Of a DNA stretch of 64,000 bases, positions 53,830 through 64,000 are shown piece after piece (within the stretch, counting starts at the first letter, position 1; the number at the start of each line of letters is the position of its first letter). The stretch spans positions 6,950,501-7,014,500 of the forward strand of contig OZ005698.1 in NCBI GenBank assembly GCA_963930775.1, written 5' to 3'. Source of the DNA: Cliona cf. orientalis (Eukaryota > Porifera > Demospongiae > Clionaida > Clionaidae). Below the pieces are notes generated by a model, which worked only from the letters and a program-made list of their open reading frames with translations, had not been told where the DNA came from and made no database searches. The position numbers were made by a program, and so were the translations under genes.

Positions 53830-56674
53830 ATGGTCTCTCGATATAGCCATCTAGAAGGTATGGTAACTTGACGTGCATGCACAAGCAAAGGACCTAAATG
53901 ACTTTTTATATTCTTTAACCATTCTAGTTCTTCGGATACTTCACAAGCATCGAGCTGTTTGGTACAAGATTGGTCTCAACTTGCCAGGTGTACAAAGAAG
54001 CGACTTAGATGCCATCAGGGCAGACTCTGAAGATTCGTCTAACCAAGGCTCAAACTGTGAGGCGTGTTCTAAGAAATTAACCGACCTATGGCTGAAGCAG
54101 GTTGATCCCCCGCCTTCTAAAGAAGCTCTGGACAGGGCAATAAAAAAAGCTTACAGCAAACAGCGGTCTAGATCGGCACAGTTACTGTTTACGTCAGCTA
54201 TTGTAGGACTCATGGGCATATCTCTGGGTATTTATTACTCCCTGATCACTATGCCTTTGCTTTTTGAAAGTTTACCAACAAATATTGTGATGTTTGGAAG
54301 GGAGGAAGACTTGAAGAATTTAACAAACTTGTGGATGGACGAGAAAGTACAGTTTATTAACGTGTACGGCCCACCCGGCTGGGGAAAGTCCACACTAGTG
54401 ATGAGATTTGGCCACAAAGTGGTGGAAGGGGGAACCAGTGTGGTCTATGTCAACATGAATGATACTGACAAGTTTTCAATGCTGCAAAGAGACATTCGCG
54501 ACAAGATCCCACAGTGCAGTAGTACCCAAGACCTACCCAACTGTATAGGAAAGCAGTTTGATACTGCAGGACTGTTGATCATTCTCGATAACACAGATTT
54601 TGCTTGGTTTGAAAAAGAGACTAACGCTAAACTGGAAAGTTTCATGGAGAGCTTACAAAAATATTCTGTTACTATCAAAGTTATCATAACTAGTCGACGA
54701 GACCTGAATTGGAAACCTCTTGACGGATTTACAACTTACACACCTCTGAAAGTCTCGAACGAAACGTGCCACGAGATATTCCTGCACAAACATGAAGACT
54801 CTCGGCTGGCACAAAAGGTGTGTCAACGCCTGGGAAACATGCCTCTGCCGGTGAAGCTTGTTGCCAGCCGTTTCGCCGACAGTACAGATCTTTGTGAAGA
54901 AGACGAATGCATAGCAGAGTGGGAGAAATTCGAAGATGCTGTGCAGTTTTCGTACAAGCACCTTAATCGCAGTGTCCAGGTGTGCGCAAGTCTCTTGGTG
55001 AGATTTCCTGGCTCATTTACACTCATAGCTGTTCGAAGAATTTTACCGGACCATATGGGAGATACTCAAGCTACCAAGTGTTTAACATCACTTTTGAAGT
55101 ACTCGTTTCTCGATAGACGGCAATATAAGCAGTCTGGAGATATTCTTTTGGTTGATCTTAAAGATCGTCTTCAGTTCCACATGCTCATCAAGGAAACTAT
55201 TTTTAAATTTCTAGACGGTGATTCATACTACTCGTCCAATGGATACAATATTTTACTTGTCAAGTTTGGAAGCAACTTTTTCACATACTATGAGCCTTGT
55301 ATGGTCAAATTTTGGGAATCCATGGACACTGTTTGGAACATGAGCTATGGAAAGATACAATCTCAGGAGCCAGAGCTTACTCATGAGCTGGAGCTACAGC
55401 ATAGAGCAGCAGGTGAGGAACAAGTGTTATCTGGACGGCTCGTAGGTATGACATGTTTTGCTGAATATGTGAACATAAATTCGCTTTTTGTGTTCCTATC
55501 GGCAAATAGAAGTACCACTCTTCAAATTGCTATGAACTACAGTGAGTATAGGTGGTATTCACCTCAAACCCTTCTCACTATATTTCCCTTTATGTCTGGT
55601 GTGTTCATCGGTGATCATTCTATTCTAACAGTCTTAGAGGGAGCTTGTCATCATCCAAACTTTGGCCTCAGCAATCCTGTGGAGACGATTACAGCACTCG
55701 CTAACATGTTCAATTCAGCATTGGGTACAGACTTACCAACCCCCATATGTCCGGACTGTGATAAATCTCAAGTTCTCATTCAGAGAATGTCTCGCTGTGT
55801 TGAGAAGATTGAGCAGCTAGCTCACATTGGAGGTGCAAACACTACCAATGGCACTGCCATTTTCTATGGTACCCTATACCATCTCTGCATATGCCGAGCT
55901 AGATCATGCCGCGTGCTTTCTACCACTGACAGTGACTGTATGAGAGTATGGGAGTATTGGCTAAAAGCTAACGTTGCTCCTCTCTATGTCAACTTCTGCA
56001 ATTTTTGCACACAGTCATTGATCGAAGGATTAATGGACAAAGATTCAAACTTTGTCCCACGGCTGTGTAGGTCGTGTGATTCAAGTTTATCCTTGGGTAT
56101 AAGAAGCTACTTAGCAAGAAATCATGTACAAACAATTGATTTTATCGAGCTGGCTATTGAAGAGGAGCGAGACACATCCTGCAGTGACCTTAAGAGAGTA
56201 ATTGGAGCAATGATTCTGTGCAGTATCGGATATTGCAGTGATTCAGCCGAGTCCAAAGTTCAATACTTGCGCGATATCCTGCCAGATAGAGTTCACTCTT
56301 TGCCTCAACTTTATTCCCACTTTGAACCCTTCTTTGAGGAACTAAATGTAACCAACATACAGGTCATCATCCATAATAACACAAAAATCCCGGCTGCAAG
56401 TGTAATGGCATGTCTTCATGAGATTATCAATGTGTTTGGGGAGCATTACGCCACCCCACAGTCCACTTTTGGATGGGTATTCCCCAACTGCACTGCTGAG
56501 TATGACTATTTTCACCAGTTGTGGAACAATTTTTCAACACTAACGTCTTTCATGGACTATTTCAATGGCAGGCTTGTCCATAGAACTATTCCCATTCAAG
56601 TTAGTACATTTTGCTTACTTCAGTATGACTGGGATTCTTTGTTGTGCAGTCTTATGAAGGTTGCCTATTTATAA
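53830..56674 (+). CDS. Death-fold / transmembrane / STAND NTPase protein
   Basis: Two-exon model: 53830-53857 (MVSRYSHLE) and 53928-56674, in phase, giving 924 aa. The acceptor TTCTAG and the restored helix EVLRILHKHRAVWYKIG favour splicing over an unspliced start. Residues about 11-84 look like a DEATH-type six-helix domain (WYKIGLNLPGV ... LDAIRAD ... LTDLWLKQ ... EALDRAIKKA). A membrane helix follows at about 92-115 (AQLLFTSAIVGLMGISLGIYY). Then comes a STAND NTPase of NB-ARC type: FGREEDL, P-loop GPPGWGKST (157-165), Walker B LLIILDNTD (225-233), ITSRRD (sensor), GNMPLPVKL (GLPL-like). The remaining 500 residues have no repeat that I recognise; several CxxC pairs occur (CPDC, CNFC, CRSC). 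It resembles NLR/APAF-type switches but is membrane-anchored. Role in immunity or cell death is inferred. Confidence 0.78.
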
Positions 56675-56865
56675 TAATCACCATAATAATAATATTATTA
56701 TATTTTTATCATCAACAATAATTTCCTCATAATTCAGCTAGGTCCCCTTTAATTTCTAACAATAATTGATGAAAATGATTCAATTATGTGAGGAGGCAAA
56801 TTAACAATAATTATTATGAACAGTGATTCGATCCCATAACTGTTACAACAAAACAGTATGATTCA

Positions 56866-59800
56866 TTAAATTTTGTAATGATAGTTCCTTTGGTCATAAG
56901 GATTTGGAGGGCCGGGAGGAGGTCCATACGGTGACACGTGACGGGACCAACCTGTGCGTGGCGGCAGTGGTGGTGGTAGTGGCAGGGGGAGGGAGTGATA
57001 ATAGGGAGGGGGAGAAACGACTGGGGGATAATGCGGTTGCCCCCTATAGTGGGGATCGAGTGCTGGATGAGGGAAGGGGGGCTCGCCAAGGAGTGACAAA
57101 TGATGGTGCCAAGAGTGGTGGTGGTGGGTTGGAGGTGGCAGTGGAAGGTGGGGATTGTGGTAGTAGCGGTCCGATTCATAATGGTGAGAAAGTGGAGGTA
57201 AAGACCGAAAACGAGACGGGGATACCTCCCTCCTGCTACCACTGCTATACCGATGACTGGCTCTTTCTCTCTCACAATCATAGTCTACCTCCTTGTCTCT
57301 CTCCCTTTCTGGAAAGCTGCTAGGAGCAGATAATGCTCTTGATCTGCCTACTGATGACAATTCCCTTTTCTGGTCACTTGATGACTCAGCTGGTTTTGTA
57401 GGTGATTTTTTATCATCAACTTTTGCCGAAGACTTTCTTTGGAGTGTTACGTCAGAGGGTGTATCCTTGTCAGAGTGCTTACATGTACTTTGATCTGCTT
57501 TGGTCTCTTTAGCTCTTGAGTCTTTCATTTCATTTACACTTTCACGATTACCAGAATCCTTCTTTCTGCTGTCTCTTGCCAGCGTATGCTTTGATTGAGA
57601 AATCTGAGAACTCAGTAAGCTCTTCAAATTGGCTGTCATTGTCCTATTGCTCTTGGAGGCCCTGATCGGTGAAGCGGACCGACACTTTCGAGCTCTTTCC
57701 TGTTCAGTTTGATTAGTTGTTTCTCTACTCTCAGAGAGAGTGACACTACTGTGATTGTCTGGAGCAGCAGGTGAAGGTCTGGGCTTCTTTGTGGGTGGAG
57801 CTATGTCTCCTGGAGGTGCAGAACGTGATTTCTTTGTTGCTGATTCATTTCTTCTCCTCTTCAGAGCAGCTGCAGTGGCAAAAATGGATGTTCTTGCAGC
57901 ACTTGGCTCCTCCTCATCAACAGTGGGTGACAGAGAAGGGCGACGACATGGATCACTTTTAGACAGATTCCTGCTACATGTATGAAGAATTTCTGGTTTT
58001 AAATCCGTACTAGGAGGTTCTGCAGATATTGACCTGATAGGCATACTACGCGGTTTATGTTGCCCACATGTGCTTTCATTGCTCCTTGTTCTTCTCCCTT
58101 CTAAATTTGATGATGATGAAGAAATTGATAACTGTTTGGCAACCTGCTCAAAAATTGATGTTATTGTAGGGGCATTCTCATCAAAGAGGGGCGATATCAA
58201 AGGAGAGCACGATGAGCTATGCTCTGCAGACTTCTGACACTCAGGTATCTTGGGAGAAGTCAAAGAAGCACATGGAGCAGCTGAGCCACAACTTTTGATC
58301 GGTAAGATAGGTTTTGGTGGTCTGGATTTACGTTTTCGTTGTCTACGAAAAGTTGGATCTAGCAGTGACTCCAAGCAAGGCAGACAGCTGCTGTCCTTAA
58401 TCGTACGTGCTGCACCTTCTGGAGGCGGCGATTCGTCAACCCTGTATGGCACTCCACTGTGTTCAGATCGCATCAAATACCTCTTCAGGTTAGGCAGGGG
58501 GCTTGGTCTATCCAGGTCAGAAGCCGTCTCTTCATTAGAGCTTTCGGGAACCACATCTGAAGATTTCTCTGCCTCTGCGTCTAACTCACTGTGACCATCA
58601 GGAGTGGTGTCCACAGTAAGCGACATCTTTACTTTCTTGCTAAGAAGACCCTCGAGTATACTAGTACGAGAAGAGGTGTGGCCTTTATTAGTCACGTGAC
58701 TTGGGAAGGTATCAACATGTTTCTTTTGATCATCTCCACTTGAAGCACAAGTAGCCACATGTTCCGGATCCTTTGCATTTCGATGGCTTCCCTCGCTTTG
58801 CCTTCTTTTACGTTTCCTTCCTTGTGGAAGTGGATTTCGATGAACTACAGTCTCAGCATCTGCTGATCTTGCAAATTTACTAGAACCTGCAGTAAAGGTT
58901 AAAGTATAGCACACATGATTCTATGTATACAGCCAATCCAAAAAATTTGTGGGCATTGTAGATGGTAGTGGTCGTCAGGAGTGATGGTGTAATCATTGCA
59001 TGGTGGGTAGTGGTCGTCACTGGTAGAAGTACAAAAAATAATTAATACCGTATCTGTGATGCATACCTCCTTTTCCACTTGATGCAGCTTTGCTCCCTCT
59101 TTGCAGTCTGGCAGATTTCCGGAGAATCCTCTCAGATGCTTCTTCCCTCGTCACACTCTTTTCTGGATCTGAATTAATATACCCAGATAAACCTACAGTC
59201 ACTATACATAGTCTAGACTACATGTATATACCTACCTTGTTTCTCTTTATCTCTCCCAGAGGAATGATCCTGGACACTTGATGTCTCGCTTACAACACCA
59301 GTACCAGTAGCTACGTCACTCTCCTCAGAGTCCTGTGTCAAATCGATCATCACAACATGTGGGCTGCTGGATGTCTTACTGTCACAATTGTAGTCCTCAG
59401 GAGACAGAAAAACAACGTGCGTGACTGGTACTGGAGGCAAATCACTCCCTTCTACCACTCCAGACACAGCAGTGGTGTTCTTGCCACTTAATAGGTTGAA
59501 ATCAAGACTCATCTTGCTCTTCAGTGTCCCACGTCTCTCCAAGGGGTTTCCCCCAATCTGCATCTTTCTGGTGGACAGTCCCTCTGGACTTGATATAAGG
59601 TGGTCGTGGTTAGATTCGACAGGTAAGGATGCGTAGGAGCAAAGAGCTAACTGTGTGTCTTCTTGATTCCCATCATATCTGTTGTGGGTCAGAATCTGGC
59701 TGCTACTTTCTTCGGTACTAGTCATCTCGAACTTAGGAATGATCGTCTTCTCCAAAGGTGAATGGTGTATCTTATCGACATTGGACGGTATTGTTGGACT

Positions 59801-62800
59801 AGCTGATGACAATGCAACAGAAGTTAGAGGATAGGACACCACCAAGGTTACCGGTGGCGACGAAGAATTCTCTTTCTCTATTGCACTGTCAGCATTTTCA
59901 GCACTTGGCGTCAGTTCCTGTAAGTGCACCAGGCTACACGCATCCCTCTTGAGGTGTTTCTTAGATACCATAGGAGTTATAGGAGTGACTAAGAGTGGTG
60001 AAGACTCCACTGCGCTTTTTCTCGAGTTGAGTTCTTGACATCGCCTCCAGTAGAGAGGGAGTGGTAGGGACACGGTTAGACGCTTGCGATGTTTGCCCTT
60101 ACCCTTAGGGTGACTACGGAAGCGCTCCGAAGGTCCCTTTATGACTCGTTTGTCACGAGAACTGTAGTGAGCAGGCAGGGAGATGAAGAGAGGGGACCTG
60201 CTGCCAACTCGAGATCGCTTCTTCTCTTCACAAGTTGAAGGCGAGCGTGAAGAACGATTAGACGTTTGTGATGGCAGTGATACTTGATCATCAGCATCTC
60301 CCTCTCCTTCAGTTTGGTTAGGTGGTGACACACCACTTGACGACATCATAGATGAGGTAGCTATAGCTTGACTTACATCGCTTGTGTGGGAAGGCTCAAT
60401 GACAGAAGCAGGTACCTTTATCACTAGGGCAGGTAAGTTTACTACATCTTGATCCTCATCTTGATTTTGAACAGCGAGTCGATCTGCAGGTGAGCAAGTA
60501 CTGCTGGCGCATGGTGAGGCCATTTCTTGTTCTCTGATAATCCTCTCCAAAACAGGAGACGCTCTTTCAGAATTAGAGCAGCAGTTGACATTGGACACTA
60601 GTTCATTACCAGTCTCTGACATGGCCGGAGTACTCCCTCTCTCGTTTGAATCTTCTGATTTCTCTTCCTGCTCAGCAGACGATAAGGGTAATGCTGTTAC
60701 TTCCTGTGCCCCACTCTCACTCTCACTCTCATCTCGAACCTCTACCGCTTCTGTGGTAGCATCAACAGTACTGGTAGTAGGTGGCTCTGCTTCTGGTGAT
60801 AGCTGCTCCTCATTTAGTGTTCGCACATCTGATTCTTCTCTGTCACCAGTGGAGGGTGCAGCGATGATACTCGCCCTTGGTGGTGGTAGTGGTGATGACA
60901 CAGGACTATCTTCTCCAGTTGGAAGGGGTTCGCTGCTAGGCAGTTGAATATCTGTTCTTTCAATACAACTGCTTTTAACTGTGTCAGGCGATTCAATTTG
61001 TGCTTGCATACTACAGCTATCTATCTTGTCACGTGATTCACGGTGCTCAAGTTGAGTTGGCATACTATTGTCTTCTGCTTCAGATGATTCATTGTGCTCA
61101 TGTTGGGTTGGCAAGCTAGTGCATTCTGCCATATTATCAGATGATTCACTGTGATCAAGTCGAGTTGGTATAATACTGTTCTCTATCTTGTCATGCGCTT
61201 CACTCGGATCGACATGCATCTTTATGCTGGTATCACTCTTCTGTTCTGGACAACTGGGTGGAGTCGGATCTGTATTTGTTAGCTCCTCGCTTAACTCTGT
61301 CCCATCACCTGGACTTGCTTCAGTTTTTGCCGAGCTTGCATCTTGTTCAGACTCTTGTCCACTTGGTTGACTATTATCAATTTTGCTTATAATATCAGTT
61401 CCACAATGCAACTGTTGATCAGTGGTGGAAGCCTCTTTCTCCACACCCGACAAACCTGACTCGGATATGCTTTCTTCAGAAATAGTGGATGCTTTGGGCA
61501 ACTCCTCACCTTTATCAGACGCACGTGAAGACTCTCCTCCGTTGTCACCACTACATTCTTTGTCTTCTTTAGTGACTGCAGTAGCATCACCATCCTTTGA
61601 ATTCAGTGACGACGGAGATGCAGCTACTAGTGCCTCTATTGTCACATGAGGTGACTGTGTACCTGGGAAGGTCAAGTATACAGGCTGGTTGGGTATACTC
61701 TTGCAAAGCGCATGGAGAAGGTTCATCAGAGTTTCGGCAGTGACAGCTGGCGCTGAGCTGTGCGGTTGTGAGGGCTTAAGCTTCAGAGTCTCAGCAGTGA
61801 TAGTCGGTGCTGAACTTTGCGGTTGTGAGGGCTTAAGCTTCTGAATCTCGGCAGTGACATTTGGCGCTGAGCTGTGCGGTTGTGAGGGCTTAAGCTTCAG
61901 AGTCTTGGCAGAGGATGAACTGTGCGGCTGTGAGGCCTGAAGCTTCAGCGGCAAGGATGGATTTGGGTGACTGGAAACAGTGGCCGCACTGGCAGTCAAA
62001 TCGACAGGAGCATTGGCAACAAGGGCAGGATTATCATCAGGGGAGGTTTTGTTGGTGTTACAACTTCTTGGTGGAACAATACGAGTTTTGGGCTTTCGAG
62101 ATTTTGCTACAGCCTTGTATGATAATGATCTGAGAGTGGGTGTGGTTTGCACTGCTGGTGATAGTGAAGTCACGGACTTAGCTGATGATGTAACCAGACT
62201 GGTGGAAGAGGACACATCTGGCAGTGAAACTGGTACCACAGAATCCGAGGATGAAGAGACAGTGGTAAATGTGGATGTGGTTCGCACACTTCCTGTAGGT
62301 GGAGCCTGTGATACTGAACATGAAGTAGGTGTGGTTGAGGGAGGAGCCAGTGAGGCAGAAGTGGGTGTGGCTTCTGCTGTGGGTGGAGCATTTGACTCAC
62401 TAAGTGTGGTGGTTTGGGCTTCTGGCAGTGCATTCATAGCAATAGTCACCTTTAGCTCAGTGGCAGCTTTCTCCTCCATTTCTGAACTGGCTATGGTTAC
62501 TGACTCAAATTGAGCAGGGGATGTATCCGTTGACTGCAATTCACCAAGAGGAGTACAGGTGGTGGTAGGTGAGTCATTCACCAAAATTTCATCACTGCGC
62601 TCATCACTACCTTTGGTATCAGTTTTAAACTCTGCTTCCCTGACTGTTGTTTCCTTCTGAGATGTATGATCCTCAGAAGCATTCTCTGTATCCATTTCAC
62701 CTGGTACAGACAGCTGCTCATTTTGGCTACCTGTAGCTGCCTCATCGATGACGGAAGTCAGTGCAACCCCAGATACCAACGATGGCTCGACACTATCCAC

Positions 62801-64000
62801 TGCCTCTGGTGTAAGTTGAACAGTATGGGATGCTTGTCTCTCGGAAGAACTACACGTGGATGATAAACCAGGTGATTGCAGTGGAGGGTTGCTGCTATCT
62901 GTAGATCCACCAAGCATCACCTCAGCTGAAGGTGGCACACGTACATGTACCTGGCTCTCGGGAGACTCTGAAGACACACCTGGACTCTGTAGCGGGCTGC
63001 TCTCTGCTGAGTCAGCAAATGGATCCCAGTTACTAGACGTTGTTGAAGAAGAGTGTCGTGCTGCATCACTGAAGGACTGTTCTTCCACAACGCTATCTTT
63101 AACAATCTCATCAATGGCTGATGAAGTGATTTTACAGCGAGTGGGTGAAGAGAAAGGAAGCTTTAATGGTGAAAAGGAAGGAGATCGAGATACTACGAAA
63201 TCCTCCCCCGATATGTCCGTCAGTTCAGGGGCTTCTTCATTACCATCTCCTCTGAATATTTCCGGTGAGGGATCACGACTTTCCCGGCCCCCCAAGTCCT
63301 CTTCAGGTGCTTTGTTTGAGTCTTCCAGCAAGGGAGCTGAGTCGGCACTTTTTGATGTGTCCTCCTCTCTTTCCTCGTCATGTTTTTCGGTTACTGACTG
63401 GGATTCTGTTTTTTGCACTTCCTTTTCTTGTTTCTGACTACTTCCTGATGTACATGTATCTCCTGTTTGTGCAATCATCTCATGCTCTTCTTGCCTTTGT
63501 TGTTCCACCACCAGAGGAGGAGGAGATAACTGTGGCACTACACTCGCTGGCATTGACTCTGATTCTTTGCGATCACTTTCCTGACGTTCAGTGCCAGCAC
63601 TTGTGTCTGCTTTTGAATCAGTGTTTGTTGTCTCTTGTATGGATTTAGAAATGGTTGTCACCTCGGCCATGTTGTCATGAGTAATTTTCCCTTGAGAATC
63701 ATTTTGCTCCTTTGATATATCAATGATCGTACCTGCTGCCAAAGGCTGGCTTGAGCCACTTCCTGGTGAAGGACCTTGCTCGGGTGGAAACTGCTGAGTT
63801 AGCAATTCGTCAGGTTGATCAGATGAACAACCGTCATCCTCTATTCTTGATTCAATTTCCACCTCCACCACCTTTTGGCGTTCCTTATCTTCATCACCTC
63901 TCTTACATGTACCTTGGGAGGATACTGTGTCTACTTGTGTAGTAACATTCTCAACCTGTTCCGCAGTATTGGCTGGCTTAGCCTCACTTGCGGCATCATC
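56866..64000 (-). CDS. Very long Ser/Thr/Pro-rich, probably nuclear protein (N-terminus outside window)
   Basis: Three exons: beyond 64000 down to 59236, 59168-59067, 58886-56866 (TAA), in phase. More than 2,290 residues are present and the frame is open to the window edge. No enzymatic or globular domain is recognised. The large exon is acidic and Ser/Glu/Thr-rich, with two internal repeats. A 63-bp unit at about 61733-61950 encodes LKPSQPHSSAPxVTAE-type copies. Looser units around SMPTQLEHRESRDK-like text lie at about 61000-61210. The middle exon is EKSVTREEASERILRKSARL. The last exon has basic clusters (GRKRKRR, RRQRKRKSR), an Arg/Ser-rich part, and a His/Pro/Tyr-rich C-terminus (SPYGPPPGPPNPYDQRNYHY). 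This composition suggests an RNA-processing or chromatin scaffold, but the identity is unknown. It is convergent with the STAND gene. Confidence 0.75.
58905..59060. repeat. Intron with two GGTCGTC motifs
   Basis: GTAGTGGTCGTC occurs at about 58963 and 59004 in the short intron before the last exon. It is a variant of the GGTAAAGGTCGTC motif scattered through the window. Confidence 0.5.

Noticed and set aside
53873..53927. Starting the STAND protein at the upstream end of the open frame (53873)
   Set aside because: No ATG there; the TTCTAG acceptor and an ATG exon at 53830-53857 in matching phase give a better start.
61980..62513. Plus-strand 177-codon frame opposite the Ser-rich gene
   Set aside because: Low-complexity complement of Ser/Thr/Pro codons; likewise the other plus frames between 56904 and 63648.

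Overview
The window is eukaryotic and animal. Its genes have many GT-AG introns and AT-rich non-coding DNA, and they are scattered with hairpin transposon remnants, microsatellites and the palindrome GTACATGTAC. Gene content is metazoan: Rabankyrin-5 (ANKFY1), Sesquipedalian (PHETA), the ciliary N-DRC subunit DRC10/IQCD, the arginine sensor CASTOR, and RAD1 of the 9-1-1 clamp. These sit beside death-fold/ankyrin and death-fold/STAND genes of the kind expanded in sponges and cnidarians. Small introns, short intergenic gaps and this gene mix point to a demosponge (Amphimedon-like). That is an inference, since no species marker is present. All exon models below were built by hand from splice sites, reading phase and remembered protein families.

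Layout. 250-5463 (+): last three exons of ANKFY1. 6781-7992 (-): intronless PHETA. 9147-17283 (-): a 14-exon gene for a CARD-like domain, an unnamed helical domain, about eleven ankyrin repeats and a basic tail; two of its exons have frame-breaking lengths. 18033-21875 and 22526-26757 (-): a recent tandem duplication of a 13-exon secreted glycosidase-like gene. The 22526 copy is intact (774 aa); the 18033 copy has a frameshift and an in-frame stop. 26904-30413 (+): DRC10/IQCD, head-to-head with the intact glycosidase-like gene, with an RFX X-box just before its ATG. 30991-40102 (-): CASTOR, nine exons. 40474-44488 (-): a membrane-anchored tyrosine phosphatase, head-to-head with RAD1. 44612-53545 (+): RAD1, whose 7-kb third intron holds three paralogous four-helix membrane protein genes on the opposite strand (46344-48647, 49256-50695, 51216-52055). 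53830-56674 (+): a death-fold, transmembrane, STAND NTPase protein. 56866-64000 (-): the C-terminal part of a very long Ser/Pro-rich, probably nuclear protein that runs off the window.

The genes do not form one pathway. Two relate to endosomes (ANKFY1, PHETA), one to motile cilia, one to mTORC1 amino-acid sensing and one to DNA-damage checkpoint. At least two have death-fold/NLR-like architectures, which suggests innate immunity or cell death.

The most unusual features are: the nested cluster of four-helix membrane genes with a nucleotide-frozen patch; the membrane-anchored death-fold/STAND protein; the pseudogenised member of the glycosidase-like pair; and foldback transposons with 9-bp target duplications, one lying three bases from the CARD-ankyrin start codon.
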